Positions 8,438-20,385 of a DNA stretch of 64,000 bases are shown here, piece after piece. The stretch is from Bacillota bacterium (GTDB taxonomy: Bacteria > Bacillota > Clostridia > Lachnospirales > Lachnospiraceae), in the NCBI GenBank assembly GCA_023420935.1, contig JAEZUR010000071.1, positions 97,086 through 161,085 on the forward strand. Direction: 5' to 3'. Below the pieces are notes generated by a model. The model was not told the origin of the DNA, did not search any database, and saw only the letters and a program-made list of their open reading frames with translations. Position numbers and translations under genes: made by a program. The first letter of the stretch is position 1. Each line of letters opens with the position of its first letter.

Positions 8438-8469
8438 TGTCATATAGTACCTTTTGCATGTAGTATAAT

Positions 8470-9216
8470 TTAAGATTTTAACGAAGCGTCTTTTAATTGC
8501 AAATACCCATATCCATTTTCACAAATATTCGCCCACTCTAATATAGAAGAAAGAGCTGAAATCATTCGTAAAGAAGATTGTCCCATTTGGACACCATAAG
8601 CGTAATGTGCAACATAACCCTCAATGGTATCTAACCCTAGGGAAGGGTCACCTAACCTTCCTTTCATAGCCTGACCTTTTAACGCACGTCCGTCGCTCTC
8701 TTTTAATAACTGAACTGCACAATCGAATGCCTTCCAAGTAAGAATTCGGTTCTGGGGTAGATTTGTTGCGTATATTCCGTTGCCAAATTCTTCATAATAA
8801 ATCTGAAAGGCTTTACCACGCGCAAGACCGATACTTGCTAATCCATTATGTTGATTAAGCTTATTCTTTATACTCTTAATGGTAGGGCTTTCATCTTGGT
8901 AGATAGGAAGTTGAGATACAACTACTTCTATTTCTCCAACAACGGATTCGGGTTTTAACTGAAGGAGAGTTTGAATTTTAGAAAGTCGTTTCTTTACAGC
9001 AGGATAAGATAGCTTAAGTAGCTTTTGTAACTCCTTCAGATTACCACTATGCTGAAGAAATAGTTCAACAAAATACAAGTCATCTGGTTCTAGATAAGCA
9101 AAAGGGGTTAGGGTGAAGTCGTTGGATAGCTCAAGTCCACAATGTTTACAACTAAGTTTGGTTGCGACCAGTTCTTCCTGACAGACGGGACAATGACCAA
9201 GAACCGATTGTGCCAT
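8470..9216 (-). CDS. DUF2089-type zinc-ribbon/HTH protein with extra C-terminal domain
   Basis: A 248-residue protein. The first ~95 residues match the DUF2089 pattern: a zinc ribbon with Cys9, Cys12, Cys23 and Cys26, then a helical segment (F-V-E-L-F-L-Q-H-S-G-N-L-K-E-L-Q-K-L-L-K-L-S-Y-P-A-V-K-K-R-L) that reads as a helix-turn-helix. Typical members end soon after this, whereas here ~140 residues follow that I do not recognise, with no membrane segment. Probably a transcription regulator, possibly of the adjacent GH31 gene, which lies 97 bp downstream on the same strand. Function is not proven. Confidence 0.7.
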   Translation of the reverse strand: MAQSVLGHCPVCQEELVATKLSCKHCGLELSNDFTLTPFAYLEPDDLYFVELFLQHSGNLKELQKLLKLSYPAVKKRLSKIQTLLQLKPESVVGEIEVVVSQLPIYQDESPTIKSIKNKLNQHNGLASIGLARGKAFQIYYEEFGNGIYATNLPQNRILTWKAFDCAVQLLKESDGRALKGQAMKGRLGDPSLGLDTIEGYVAHYAYGVQMGQSSLRMISALSSILEWANICENGYGYLQLKDASLKS

Positions 9217-9576
9217 ATGATTACCTCCTTACGTAATTGAATATTATAAAGGTAGAATAACATATATTTATGACTATCACAAGATAGTATGAATAATATT
9301 AATTACTAGGTTGCAACTAAGAAGAACTAGATTAGAGAGATGATGTTCCGAGAAAAAACAAAAAAACACCTCCAATTTAGCAGTTGACATCTTGACAGCG
9401 ATGTGTTAAGATGAAAAATGCACTATTGTGGTGTCGTATGCTATAAATTCACTATGAAGTGATTATAACACACTACGGAAGAAATGAAAAGCTTTTTCTA
9501 ATATAAAACCACAATACAAGAAAGTTTTTAACGAAATAAACCAATAAACATAAAAAATCAAGGGGTGAAAACGTCA
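9217..9576. promoter_or_regulatory. Divergent upstream region of DUF2089 gene and rpoB
   Basis: A 360-bp gene-free region. The left end holds the DUF2089 ribosome site and a minus-strand TATAAT with a weak -35. The right part holds the rpoB promoter and a structured leader. Within the leader, ATTGTGGT (9425-9432) can pair with ACCACAAT (9508-9515), and a small hairpin with TTCACT/AGTGA arms lies between them. Confidence 0.5.
9384..9412 (+). promoter_or_regulatory. Promoter of rpoBC
   Basis: TTGACA at 9384-9389, 17-bp spacer, TAAGAT at 9407-9412. A second TTGACA at 9392-9397 overlaps the spacer. A leader of about 155 nt follows. Confidence 0.75.
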
Positions 9577-12500
9577 ATGGAAAAAAACAGAATACGTCCA
9601 ATTAAAGTTGGTAACGGCGTAAGAATGAGTTATTCAAGACAAAAAGAAGTTTTAGAGATGCCTAATCTCATTGAAGTTCAAACTGATTCTTACAAATGGT
9701 TCTTAGAAGAAGGACTAAATGAAGTTTTCAGAGACATTTCTCCAATCGCAGACTATAGCGGACATTTAAGTTTAGAATTTGTTAGCTTTGTTTTGTGTGA
9801 AGAGGATGTTAAATATTCAATTGAAGAGTGCAAAGAGCGAGATGCAACTTATGCTGCTCCATTGAAGGTAAAAGTAAGACTTCACAACAAAGAAAATGGC
9901 GAAATCAACGTTCATGATATTTTCATGGGAGATCTCCCATTAATGACAGCTACTGGTACCTTTATTATCAATGGTGCAGAGCGTGTTATTGTTAGTCAGT
10001 TAGTACGTTCCCCTGGTATTTATTATGGAATTGGACATGATAAAATAGGTAAAAGATTATTTTCATCCACTGTAATTCCCAACAGAGGAGCTTGGTTAGA
10101 ATATGAAACGGATTCTAACGATATTTTCTATGTACGTGTTGACCGTAATAGAAAAGTGCCTGTAACCGTATTGATCCGTGCTATGGGTATTGGAAATAAT
10201 GCAGACATTATTGAATTGTTTGGTGAGGAACCAAAGATTTTAAGAAGTATAGAAAAAGATACCTCTGATAATTATCAAGACGGTTTACTTGAGTTATATA
10301 AAAAGCTTCGTCCAGGCGAGCCTCTTTCTGTAGAAAGTGCAGAGAGTTTATTAACTAGCATGTTCTTCGATCCTAGAAGATACGATCTTGCGAAAGTAGG
10401 ACGTTATAAATTCAATAAAAAATTAGCGTTCCGTAATCGTATTACAGGATCTACCTTAGCAGAAGATGTTGTAAATCCATCAACAGGTGAGATCTACGAA
10501 GCTGGTACTGCAGTAACAGAACAGATAGCTCAGGATATTCAAGATGCGGCAGTTCCATTTGTATGGATTCAAACCGAAGAGAGAAATGTTAAGGTTCTTT
10601 CTAACTTAATGGTTGATATCGCAAACTATGTATCAGTAGATAAAGAAGAACTTGGCATTACAGAAGAAGTTTATTATCCAGTGCTTAAGAGCATTTTAGA
10701 CGAATTCAGTAATGAAGAAGAGATTATTGAAGCAATTAAGAGAAATATTAATGAGTTGATTCCAAAACATATTACCAAAGAAGACATTTTTGCGTCTATT
10801 AACTATAACATGCATTTAGAGTATGGTATTGGTAATGTTGATGATATCGACCATTTAGGAAACCGTAGAATTAGAGCGGTTGGTGAATTGTTACAGAATC
10901 AGTACCGTATCGGTTTATCTCGTATGGAACGTGTGGTACGTGAAAGAATGACAACTCAGGATATTGAAGGAGTTTCCCCACAATCTTTAATTAACATTAA
11001 ACCAGTAACTGCAGCTGTGAAGGAATTCTTCGGAAGTTCCCAGTTGTCACAGTTCATGGATCAGAATAACCCACTTAGTGAATTAACACATAAGAGACGT
11101 CTTTCTGCATTGGGACCTGGTGGTTTGTCAAGAGATAGAGCCGGATTCGAGGTACGTGACGTTCATTATTCACATTATGGTAGAATGTGTCCAATCGAAA
11201 CTCCTGAAGGTCCTAACATCGGATTAATTAACTCTTTAGCATCTTATGCAAGAATTAATGAATATGGATTTATTGAGGCACCATATCGTAAATTGGATAA
11301 ATCAGACCCAGCAAATCCACGTGTAATTGATGAAGTTGTTTATTTGACAGCTGATGAAGAAGATAAATTCGTAGTTGCCCAAGCAAATGAGACACTAGAT
11401 GATAATGGATATTTTATTCATGCTAATGTATCTGGTCGTTTTAGAGAAGAGACATCTGAGTTCGAGAAGAGAAAAATCGACTTAATGGACGTTTCTCCTA
11501 AGATGGTATTCTCTGTTGCAACAGCTATGATTCCTTTCCTTGAAAATGATGATGCGAACCGTGCCCTCATGGGATCAAACATGCAACGTCAGGCCGTGCC
11601 ATTGTTAATTACAGAATCTCCTGTAGTTGGTACTGGTATGGAATTAAAAGCAGCAGTTGACTCTGGTAACTGTGTAGTTGCCAAAGCAAATGGTACTGTA
11701 GAGAAATCTGCTTCCAATGAGATCGTTATTCGTAATGAAGACGGAAGCAAACAAGCATATAAATTAGAGAAATTTGTTCGTAGTAATCAAGGTACTTGTA
11801 TGAACCAAAGACCAATTGTTTGCAAAGGTGACAAAGTAGTAGCTGGTCAGGTTATTGCAGATGGTCCTTCTACAGCAGGAGGAGAAATCGCTCTTGGTAA
11901 GAGCCCATTGATTGGTTTCATGACATGGGAAGGTTATAACTACGAAGATGCAGTTCTTTTAAGTGAAAGATTGGTACAGGAAGATGTTTATACTTCTGTT
12001 CATATTAATGAATACGAAGCAGAAGCAAGAGATACCAAATTAGGACCAGAAGAAATTACTAGAGATGTTCCAGGTGTTGGTGACGATGCATTAAAAGATT
12101 TGGATGAGAGAGGAATTATCCGTATCGGAGCAGAAGTTCGTGCTGGAGATATCTTAGTTGGTAAAGTAACTCCTAAGGGAGAAACTGAATTAACAGCAGA
12201 AGAAAGATTACTTCGTGCGATCTTTGGTGAGAAAGCACGTGAAGTTAGAGATACATCCCTTCGTGTACCTCATGGTGAATTTGGTATCATTGTAGATGCG
12301 AAAGTATTTACAAGAGAAAATGGAGATGAATTATCACCTGGTGTGAATGAAACAGTTCGTATTTACATCGCACAAAAGAGAAAAATTCAAGTAGGAGATA
12401 AGATGGCTGGTCGTCATGGTAACAAGGGTGTTGTTTCCCGCGTGCTCCCAGCTGAAGATATGCCATTCTTACCAAACGGTAGACCTCTTGATATTGTACT

Positions 12501-13419
12501 TAACCCATTAGGTGTACCATCTCGTATGAACATTGGTCAGGTACTTGAGATTCACTTAAGTCTTGCATCAAAAGTACTTGGATTTAAAGTTGCTACTCCA
12601 GTATTTGATGGTGCAAACGAAACAGATATTATGGATACTTTGGAACTTGCTAATGATTATGTTAATACGTCATTAGACGAATTCCAGGCTAAATATAAAG
12701 ATCAGATTGAACCAGAACTTATGAAATACCTTATGGAAAACCAAGATTACAGAAAACAGTGGGAAGGTGTTCCTATCAACAGAGACGGTAAAGTAGAACT
12801 TCGTGATGGTAGAACAGGAGAATACTTTGATGGTAGAGTAACTGTTGGTTTCATGCATTACTTGAAACTTCACCACTTGGTAGATGATAAGATTCATGCT
12901 CGTTCCACTGGTCCTTACTCCTTAGTAACACAACAACCTCTTGGTGGTAAAGCACAATTTGGTGGACAGCGTTTTGGAGAAATGGAAGTTTGGGCACTGG
13001 AAGCATACGGTGCTGCCTATACACTACAGGAAATTTTAACTGTAAAATCAGATGATGTAGTTGGTCGTGTTAAGACTTATGAAGCTATTATTAAGGGCGA
13101 CAATATTTCAGAACCAGGAATTCCTGAATCATTTAAGGTACTTCTAAAAGAACTTCAATCTCTAGCATTAGATGTTACAGTTCTTGACGAAAATGGTAAT
13201 GAAATTCAGATGACAGAAAATATTGATTACGGTGAAGAAGATTTAACTCCATTAATCGAGGGCGAAGACAATTTCAGATTCGATGATGAACCATTTGAAG
13301 ATGCAGGATTTATTGAGAAAGAAGCAGACGAATTAGATGATGAAATCAAAATTGATGAGTTCGAAGATGAGGATGATGAAGAATTTGATCTTGCAGAAAT
13401 GGATGATTACGAAGAATAA
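9577..13419 (+). CDS. rpoB: RNA polymerase beta subunit
   Basis: A 1280-residue protein from the ATG at 9577. An in-frame GTG at 9565 overlaps the AGGGGTG ribosome site (9561-9567) and is rejected. The rifampicin-binding region starts near residue 489 ([20 protein letters not shown]) and looks wild type. C-terminal [13 protein letters not shown] and E-M-E-V-W-A-L-E are present. The last ~60 residues form a very acidic Asp/Glu-rich tail common in clostridia. It is 20 bp upstream of rpoC. Confidence 0.98.
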   Translation: MEKNRIRPIKVGNGVRMSYSRQKEVLEMPNLIEVQTDSYKWFLEEGLNEVFRDISPIADYSGHLSLEFVSFVLCEEDVKYSIEECKERDATYAAPLKVKVRLHNKENGEINVHDIFMGDLPLMTATGTFIINGAERVIVSQLVRSPGIYYGIGHDKIGKRLFSSTVIPNRGAWLEYETDSNDIFYVRVDRNRKVPVTVLIRAMGIGNNADIIELFGEEPKILRSIEKDTSDNYQDGLLELYKKLRPGEPLSVESAESLLTSMFFDPRRYDLAKVGRYKFNKKLAFRNRITGSTLAEDVVNPSTGEIYEAGTAVTEQIAQDIQDAAVPFVWIQTEERNVKVLSNLMVDIANYVSVDKEELGITEEVYYPVLKSILDEFSNEEEIIEAIKRNINELIPKHITKEDIFASINYNMHLEYGIGNVDDIDHLGNRRIRAVGELLQNQYRIGLSRMERVVRERMTTQDIEGVSPQSLINIKPVTAAVKEFFGSSQLSQFMDQNNPLSELTHKRRLSALGPGGLSRDRAGFEVRDVHYSHYGRMCPIETPEGPNIGLINSLASYARINEYGFIEAPYRKLDKSDPANPRVIDEVVYLTADEEDKFVVAQANETLDDNGYFIHANVSGRFREETSEFEKRKIDLMDVSPKMVFSVATAMIPFLENDDANRALMGSNMQRQAVPLLITESPVVGTGMELKAAVDSGNCVVAKANGTVEKSASNEIVIRNEDGSKQAYKLEKFVRSNQGTCMNQRPIVCKGDKVVAGQVIADGPSTAGGEIALGKSPLIGFMTWEGYNYEDAVLLSERLVQEDVYTSVHINEYEAEARDTKLGPEEITRDVPGVGDDALKDLDERGIIRIGAEVRAGDILVGKVTPKGETELTAEERLLRAIFGEKAREVRDTSLRVPHGEFGIIVDAKVFTRENGDELSPGVNETVRIYIAQKRKIQVGDKMAGRHGNKGVVSRVLPAEDMPFLPNGRPLDIVLNPLGVPSRMNIGQVLEIHLSLASKVLGFKVATPVFDGANETDIMDTLELANDYVNTSLDEFQAKYKDQIEPELMKYLMENQDYRKQWEGVPINRDGKVELRDGRTGEYFDGRVTVGFMHYLKLHHLVDDKIHARSTGPYSLVTQQPLGGKAQFGGQRFGEMEVWALEAYGAAYTLQEILTVKSDDVVGRVKTYEAIIKGDNISEPGIPESFKVLLKELQSLALDVTVLDENGNEIQMTENIDYGEEDLTPLIEGEDNFRFDDEPFEDAGFIEKEADELDDEIKIDEFEDEDDEEFDLAEMDDYEE

Positions 13420-13439
13420 GACGAAGGGAGCGCCAAATA

Positions 13440-16400
13440 ATGCCAGATATCAGTAATGTAAATGAAGTACAGCAATTGACATATGATGCAATTAAGATTG
13501 GGCTTGCTTCTCCAGAAAAGATCAGAGAATGGTCAAGAGGCGAAGTAAAGAAACCGGAAACTATTAACTACAGAACTTTAAAACCGGAAAAAGATGGTCT
13601 TTTTTGCGAGAAAATCTTTGGACCTAGCAAGGATTGGGAATGTCATTGTGGTAAATATAAGAAGATTCGCTATAAAGGTGTAGTCTGCGATCGTTGTGGT
13701 GTTGAAGTTACGAAAGCAAGTGTTCGCCGTGAAAGAATGGGACATATCGAATTAGCGGCTCCAGTTTCCCATATATGGTATTTTAAAGGGATTCCTAGTA
13801 GAATGGGTCTTATCTTAGATTTATCTCCTAGAACACTAGAAAAAGTATTATATTTTGCATCTTATATCGTATTAGATAAAGGTGAATCAGATTTACAATA
13901 TAAACAAGTATTAAATGAAAAAGAATTCCAAGAAGCAAGAGAAAAATACGGCAATCGTTTCCGTGTTGGTATGGGTGCAGAATCCATTCAAGAGCTTTTA
14001 TCAGGAATTGATTTAGAGAAAGAGTCCGTTGAATTAAAAAGAGGATTAAAAGACTCTACTGGACAGAAGAGAGCTAGAATTATCAAACGTCTTGAGGTAG
14101 TAGAAGCGTTTAGAGAATCTGGCAATAAACCTGAGTGGATGATAATGACAGTTGTTCCTGTTATACCACCAGATCTTCGTCCAATGGTTCAATTAGATGG
14201 TGGACGTTTTGCAACTTCTGATATGAATGATTTATACAGAAGAATCATCAACCGTAACAACCGTTTAAGAAGATTGTTAGAACTTGGAGCTCCAGATATT
14301 ATCGTTCGTAATGAAAAGAGAATGCTTCAGGAAGCGGTTGATGCGTTAATTGATAATGGTAGAAGAGGAAGACCTGTTACTGGACCTGGTAACCGCGCTC
14401 TTAAATCTTTATCTGATATGCTTAAGGGTAAACAAGGACGTTTCCGTCAGAACTTACTTGGTAAACGTGTTGACTACTCTGGACGTTCTGTTATCGTTGT
14501 AGGACCAGAATTAAAGATCTATCAATGTGGTCTTCCGAAAGAAATGGCGATTGAGTTATTTAAACCTTTCGTTATGAAAGAGTTAGTTTCAAAAGGAACT
14601 GCTCATAATATAAAATCTGCTAAGAAAATGGTAGAAAGACTTCAGTCTGAAGTTTGGGACGTATTAGAAGAAGTAATCAGAGAACATCCTGTTATGCTTA
14701 ACCGTGCACCTACTCTTCATAGACTTGGTATTCAGGCGTTTGAACCAACCTTAGTAGAAGGTAAAGCAATTAAACTTCATCCATTGGTATGTACAGCATT
14801 TAATGCCGACTTCGATGGTGACCAGATGGCGGTACATTTACCACTTTCTGTAGAAGCACAGGCAGAATGTAGATTCTTATTACTTTCTCCAAACAACTTG
14901 TTAAAACCATCCGATGGTGGTCCTGTTGCCGTTCCTTCACAGGATATGGTTCTTGGTATTTACTACTTAACACAGGAAAGACCAGGAGCTTTGGGAGAAG
15001 GCAATCACTTCAAGAGTGTAAATGAAGCAATCCTTGCATATGAAAACGGAGCGCTTACTCTTCATACAAGAATTAAAGTTAGAAGACATGGTATCAATCA
15101 GAATGGTGAGAAAGAAAGCAGAGTAGTTGAATCTACATTAGGAAGATTCATTTTCAATGAAATCATTAGTCAAGATATGGGATTTGTTGACAGAACTAAG
15201 GAAGAAAACTTCTTACTTCTAGAAGTGGATTTCCATGTTGGTAAGAAACAGTTAAAACAAATTCTTGAAAAATGTATTAATACCCATGGAGCTACTAAGA
15301 CTGCTGAAACACTTGATGCAATCAAATCACTTGGTTATAAATATTCTACAAGAGCTGCCATGACAGTTTCAATTTCTGACATGACAGTGCCAGAAGCAAA
15401 GAAAACTATTATTGCGGAAGCAGAAGAGACAGTGGATGAAATTGCGAAAAACTTCCGTCGTGGTTTAATGACCGAAGAAGAAAGATATAAAGCTGTTATA
15501 GAAACTTGGAAGGAAGCCGATGATGAGATTACAGAGGCACTTCTTTCAGGTCTTGATAAATATAATAACATTTACATGATGGCTGACTCCGGAGCCCGTG
15601 GTTCTGACAAGCAGATTAAACAGCTTGCCGGTATGCGTGGATTGATGGCGGATACATCAGGTAGAACCATCGAACTTCCTATCAAGTCCAACTTCCGTGA
15701 AGGACTTGACGTACTGGAATACTTTATCTCCGCCCATGGTGCGAGAAAAGGTCTTTCCGATACAGCACTTCGTACAGCCGATTCAGGATACTTGACTCGT
15801 CGTCTAGTAGACGTTTCACAGGATTTAATTATCCGTGAAGTAGATTGTTGTGAAGGAAAAGAAAGTCCTGGTATGTGGATTAAGGCATTTACCGATGGAA
15901 GAGAAGTAATTGAAAGCTTACAGGAACGTATAACAGGAAGATACTCCTGCGAGACAATCCTTGATGATAATGGTGAAATGATTGTAAAAGCAAATCATAT
16001 GATCACACCAAAACGTGCAGCTAGAATCATGAATACAAAAGCCATGATTGAAGCTGGCGATAAAGCTAAAGTAAAAATCCGTAATATTCTTTCTTGTAAA
16101 TCTCACATTGGTGTGTGTGCAAAATGTTACGGTGCGAACATGGCTACTGGTGAAGCAGTACAGGTTGGTGAAGCAGTTGGTATTATTGCAGCTCAGTCAA
16201 TCGGTGAACCAGGAACACAGCTTACCATGCGTACATTCCATACAGGTGGTGTAGCTGGTGACGATATCACTCAGGGTCTTCCTCGTGTCGAAGAACTTTT
16301 CGAAGCAAGAAAGCCTAAGGGTCTTGCTATCATCGCAGAGTTTGGTGGTATTGTAACCATTAATGATACTAAGAAGAAACGTGAAGTAATTATTACAAAT

Positions 16401-17108
16401 AGCGAAACTGGGGAATCTAAAGCATATTTAATTCCTTATGGATCTAGAATAAAAGTTGCAGAAGGCCAAGTGTTAGAAGCCGGAGATGAGTTAACAGAAG
16501 GTAGCGTTAACCCACATGACATCTTGAAGATTAAAGGTGTAAGAGCTGTTCAGGATTATATGATTCAAGAAGTTCAACGTGTTTACCGTTTACAAGGTGT
16601 AGAAATTAATGATAAGCATATCGAAGTTATCGTTCGTCAGATGCTTAAGAAGATTCGTATTGAAAATAATGGAGATTCTGAATTCTTACCTGGTACATTA
16701 GTTGATACACTTGATTTTGATGATGAAGTGGAAAGATTAGCAAACGACGGAAAAGAAATTCCGGACGGAAAGCAGGTAATGTTAGGTATCACCAAAGCAT
16801 CCCTTGCAACGAATTCCTTCTTATCAGCAGCGTCCTTCCAGGAAACAACCAAAGTTCTTACAGAAGCTGCAATCAAAGGAAAGATCGATCCATTGATCGG
16901 ATTAAAAGAAAATGTTATCATTGGTAAGTTAATTCCAGCAGGAACAGGTATGAAGAGATACCGTTCTGTAAAACTTGATAGTGATATCGCTGAAGAATTA
17001 TTTGTATCAGAAGATTTCGATGACGATGATTCTTTCGATAATGTACTCAATTCCAATGAGGAATTAGATTTCTCAGAAGACGATTTTGTAACTGTCTCAG
17101 AAGAATAA
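13440..17108 (+). CDS. rpoC: RNA polymerase beta' subunit
   Basis: A 1222-residue protein. Zinc-binding Cys68, Cys70, Cys83 and Cys86 lie near the N terminus; the catalytic magnesium motif [10 protein letters not shown] is at residues ~455-464; the bridge-helix/trigger-loop region includes G-A-R-G-S and [11 protein letters not shown]. The second zinc site (C-x..C-A-K-C-Y-G-A-N) is present. No insertions or breaks are seen. It is translated right after rpoB and followed by a terminator. Confidence 0.98.
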   Translation: MPDISNVNEVQQLTYDAIKIGLASPEKIREWSRGEVKKPETINYRTLKPEKDGLFCEKIFGPSKDWECHCGKYKKIRYKGVVCDRCGVEVTKASVRRERMGHIELAAPVSHIWYFKGIPSRMGLILDLSPRTLEKVLYFASYIVLDKGESDLQYKQVLNEKEFQEAREKYGNRFRVGMGAESIQELLSGIDLEKESVELKRGLKDSTGQKRARIIKRLEVVEAFRESGNKPEWMIMTVVPVIPPDLRPMVQLDGGRFATSDMNDLYRRIINRNNRLRRLLELGAPDIIVRNEKRMLQEAVDALIDNGRRGRPVTGPGNRALKSLSDMLKGKQGRFRQNLLGKRVDYSGRSVIVVGPELKIYQCGLPKEMAIELFKPFVMKELVSKGTAHNIKSAKKMVERLQSEVWDVLEEVIREHPVMLNRAPTLHRLGIQAFEPTLVEGKAIKLHPLVCTAFNADFDGDQMAVHLPLSVEAQAECRFLLLSPNNLLKPSDGGPVAVPSQDMVLGIYYLTQERPGALGEGNHFKSVNEAILAYENGALTLHTRIKVRRHGINQNGEKESRVVESTLGRFIFNEIISQDMGFVDRTKEENFLLLEVDFHVGKKQLKQILEKCINTHGATKTAETLDAIKSLGYKYSTRAAMTVSISDMTVPEAKKTIIAEAEETVDEIAKNFRRGLMTEEERYKAVIETWKEADDEITEALLSGLDKYNNIYMMADSGARGSDKQIKQLAGMRGLMADTSGRTIELPIKSNFREGLDVLEYFISAHGARKGLSDTALRTADSGYLTRRLVDVSQDLIIREVDCCEGKESPGMWIKAFTDGREVIESLQERITGRYSCETILDDNGEMIVKANHMITPKRAARIMNTKAMIEAGDKAKVKIRNILSCKSHIGVCAKCYGANMATGEAVQVGEAVGIIAAQSIGEPGTQLTMRTFHTGGVAGDDITQGLPRVEELFEARKPKGLAIIAEFGGIVTINDTKKKREVIITNSETGESKAYLIPYGSRIKVAEGQVLEAGDELTEGSVNPHDILKIKGVRAVQDYMIQEVQRVYRLQGVEINDKHIEVIVRQMLKKIRIENNGDSEFLPGTLVDTLDFDDEVERLANDGKEIPDGKQVMLGITKASLATNSFLSAASFQETTKVLTEAAIKGKIDPLIGLKENVIIGKLIPAGTGMKRYRSVKLDSDIAEELFVSEDFDDDDSFDNVLNSNEELDFSEDDFVTVSEE

Positions 17109-17133
17109 ATCATAACAAAGATACTATACAGGA

Positions 17134-17173
17134 ACCATTTCATGCCGTTTGGTATGGAGTGGTTCTTTTTTGT
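17134..17173 (+). terminator. Terminator after rpoC
   Basis: 15-bp stem 17134-17148 with 17153-17167, including G-U pairs, and T6 at 17168-17173. Confidence 0.85.
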
Positions 17174-17294
17174 CCAATTTCGTGGGTTTTACATGATCTT
17201 AAACTATGATTTATTTATACTTTACATATTACCAGTACATTGAATACAGGTAAAAATGGACAAACATACCAGTTCGTAGGAGGAATCAATCAGT

Positions 17295-19064
17295 ATGGAA
17301 CACGAATTAGATAAAATTATAAGAAACCAGCAGATTAAAACAGTTTTTCAACCAATCATATCACTTCGTGACGGAAGTGTATTGGGTCATGAAGCATTAA
17401 GTCGTATCAATTGTGAAACAAGAATTAGTGATACGGAGAAATTGTTCCAGCTAGCCAGTCAATTTAATCGTTTATGGGATTTAGAGTTGGTATGTAGAAA
17501 GAAATCATTAGAAACTGCGTACTATTATATGAAACCACCATATGATAAAAAGTTATTTATCAATGTAAATCCGTTAGTAATACATGACAAGAAGTTTAGA
17601 GAAGGATTTACAAAGGAATACTTAAATACTTATGGTATTTCTCCTGAAAAAATAGTCTTCGAAATTACAGAACGGAATGCAGTCAAAGATATGCAAAGTT
17701 TCCAAGGTGTTATTGAGCATTATAAGGAACAACGGTATGAGATAGCCATTGATGATGCTGGTGCCGGATATTCTGGGCTTAATCTTATAAGTGATATCTG
17801 TCCACACTATATAAAATTAGACATGAAATTAATACGTAATATTAATAAAGACAGTATTAAGTACGCCTTAGTAAAAAGTATGATTGAATTATCAGATATC
17901 ACGAAGATTTCAATTATTGCAGAAGGAATCGAAACAGAAGAAGAATTGGCTTCGTTAGTAAATCTTGGTGTACAATATGGACAAGGTTATTTTATACAAA
18001 GGCCACAAGAAGAGATTTTACCGATCAATACCCAGGTTATTCACTTATTAAAAGATTTTAATCGAAAAAAGAATCATGTATACGGTGAGCAAATGGATCG
18101 GGTTTATATTGATCATATATGCAAAAAAGGAACGGTGATTTCTCCGTGTAAACAAGTTGAGCAGGTATTTGATATGTTTAAAGACCAAGATGATCTGTAT
18201 GGATTATGTATTGTACGGGAAGACAAAGTACTAGGTATCATAACTCGGGAAAAGTTAATGCTTAAGTTAAGTGGAAGATATGGGTTCAGTCTGAATCAAA
18301 AAAAAGAAGTGACCGCAATTATGGATAATGATTATCTGGAAGTAGATTATAAAACACCTATCAGCGCCGTATCGTATGTGGCCATGGAACGTCCTAATAA
18401 TAAACTGTATGATTTTATCGTCGTGACAAAAGAAGGAAAGTATCATGGCATAGTCACAGTGAAAGATATTTTACAGAAGGCCATGGAGATTGATATTGCT
18501 AATGCAAAACTTCAAAGCCCCTTGACAGGAATGCCAGGCAATGCAGTAATAGAACAAGAAATTATCCGCTGTATTGCGGACAAACCAGAGTATAGTATTC
18601 TATATTTGGATTTGGATAATTTTAAAGCATATAATGATGTTTATGGATTTGAAAAAGGAGACTTGATTATAAAGTGCCTTGCCAAAACCATTAAAGAGTG
18701 CGTGGGAAAACATAGTTTTGCTGGACATATTGGTGGTGATGATTTTGTTATTATACTATCGAACTATAACTATAATTTTGTTGGTGAGCGTATCATCACG
18801 ATGTTTTCTGAGAAAGTATATCATTATTATAACGAAGCAGATAGAAAGAATGGGTATATATCCACCATCAACCGTCATGGAATAGTAGAACAGTTTCCAT
18901 TAATATCATTAACAGTTGCAGTGGTAACCAATGAGAATCAATGTTACGAGAACTTATATCAATTAACAGAAAAACTTGCAAAAGTAAAGAAAAAAGGGAA
19001 ACAAGTCGAAGGAAATTCCATTTATTATGAAACTTTAGAAGTCACTACTTTCCTAGAGAAATAG
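17295..19064 (+). CDS. EAL-CBS-GGDEF cyclic di-GMP protein
   Basis: A 589-residue soluble protein. The N-terminal EAL domain (about 5-245) keeps Glu33-Ala-Leu, N-V-N-P, E-I-T-E-R, D-D-A-G-A-G-Y-S-G-L, K-L-D and A-E-G-I-E-T-E-E, so it should degrade cyclic di-GMP. Two CBS repeats follow (~270-395; likely nucleotide sensing). The C-terminal GGDEF domain (~410-575) has the altered signature G-G-D-D-F at ~480-484 and no RxxD inhibitory site, so synthase activity is doubtful. AGGAGG precedes the ATG. It stands alone between rpoC and rpsL; its stop is 3 bp before the rpsL promoter. Confidence 0.88.
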   Translation: MEHELDKIIRNQQIKTVFQPIISLRDGSVLGHEALSRINCETRISDTEKLFQLASQFNRLWDLELVCRKKSLETAYYYMKPPYDKKLFINVNPLVIHDKKFREGFTKEYLNTYGISPEKIVFEITERNAVKDMQSFQGVIEHYKEQRYEIAIDDAGAGYSGLNLISDICPHYIKLDMKLIRNINKDSIKYALVKSMIELSDITKISIIAEGIETEEELASLVNLGVQYGQGYFIQRPQEEILPINTQVIHLLKDFNRKKNHVYGEQMDRVYIDHICKKGTVISPCKQVEQVFDMFKDQDDLYGLCIVREDKVLGIITREKLMLKLSGRYGFSLNQKKEVTAIMDNDYLEVDYKTPISAVSYVAMERPNNKLYDFIVVTKEGKYHGIVTVKDILQKAMEIDIANAKLQSPLTGMPGNAVIEQEIIRCIADKPEYSILYLDLDNFKAYNDVYGFEKGDLIIKCLAKTIKECVGKHSFAGHIGGDDFVIILSNYNYNFVGERIITMFSEKVYHYYNEADRKNGYISTINRHGIVEQFPLISLTVAVVTNENQCYENLYQLTEKLAKVKKKGKQVEGNSIYYETLEVTTFLEK

Positions 19065-19067
19065 TCC

Positions 19068-19096
19068 TTGACAAGAAATATAAACTAAGATACAAT
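19068..19096 (+). promoter_or_regulatory. Promoter of rpsL-rpsG-fusA-tuf
   Basis: TTGACA at 19068-19073, 17-bp spacer, TACAAT at 19091-19096, immediately after the preceding stop codon. Confidence 0.85.
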
Positions 19097-19186
19097 ATAT
19101 AAGCGTGTATTTTGCACGTTTATTATGTGCGTTTGCACCCAACAACCAAACACGATAATTATTATAACCACAGGAGGTGAAAATTA

Positions 19187-19606
19187 ATGCCAACTTTTAA
19201 CCAATTAGTAAGAAAAGGAAGAAAGACAATTGAAAAGAAATCTACTTCTCCAGCGCTTCAGAAGAGCTTTAACTCTTTAAGCAAGAGATCTGTTGATGCT
19301 TCATCACCACAGAAGAGAGGTGTGTGTACAGCTGTTAGAACTGCTACACCTAAGAAACCTAACTCAGCGCTTAGAAAGATTGCCAGAGTTCGTCTTTCAA
19401 ACGGAATCGAAGTTACAAGCTATATCCCAGGTGAGGGACATAACTTACAGGAACATAGCGTTGTTCTTATCAGAGGTGGTAGGGTAAAAGATTTACCAGG
19501 TACTAGATACCACATCGTTAGAGGTACACTTGATACTGCAGGTGTAGCGAAGAGAAGACAAGCTCGTTCTAAATACGGAGCTAAGAGACCTAAAGACGCT
19601 AAATAA
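19187..19606 (+). CDS. rpsL: 30S ribosomal protein S12
   Basis: A 139-residue protein with the S12 decoding-centre loops: [11 protein letters not shown] and [12 protein letters not shown]. Both streptomycin-related lysines are in the sensitive form. CAGGAGGTG lies upstream. First gene of the str-type operon. Confidence 0.97.
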   Translation: MPTFNQLVRKGRKTIEKKSTSPALQKSFNSLSKRSVDASSPQKRGVCTAVRTATPKKPNSALRKIARVRLSNGIEVTSYIPGEGHNLQEHSVVLIRGGRVKDLPGTRYHIVRGTLDTAGVAKRRQARSKYGAKRPKDAK

Positions 19607-19771
19607 TTAGAAAAATTTTAGCAATTGTTGAATTTCACTAATTCAAAAAAGTGCCGGATTAATTTTTACTTTTGAATCCTGTAGGTTGTGCGGGAATAGT
19701 TTAAAAATAGATATTAGCCTGGTGCGAACACAGAATTATTGTGAGTACCCAAGAATCAAATGAGATTATAA

Positions 19772-20287
<516 letters not shown>

Positions 20288-20385
20288 TAGGTTGTCGTTG
20301 GTATTGTACTAACGATAACTTGCAAGTGGCTTAGTAAGTTTTTGCACAGTAACCATGTATATATGAAAATAAGGAGGAAATATCC

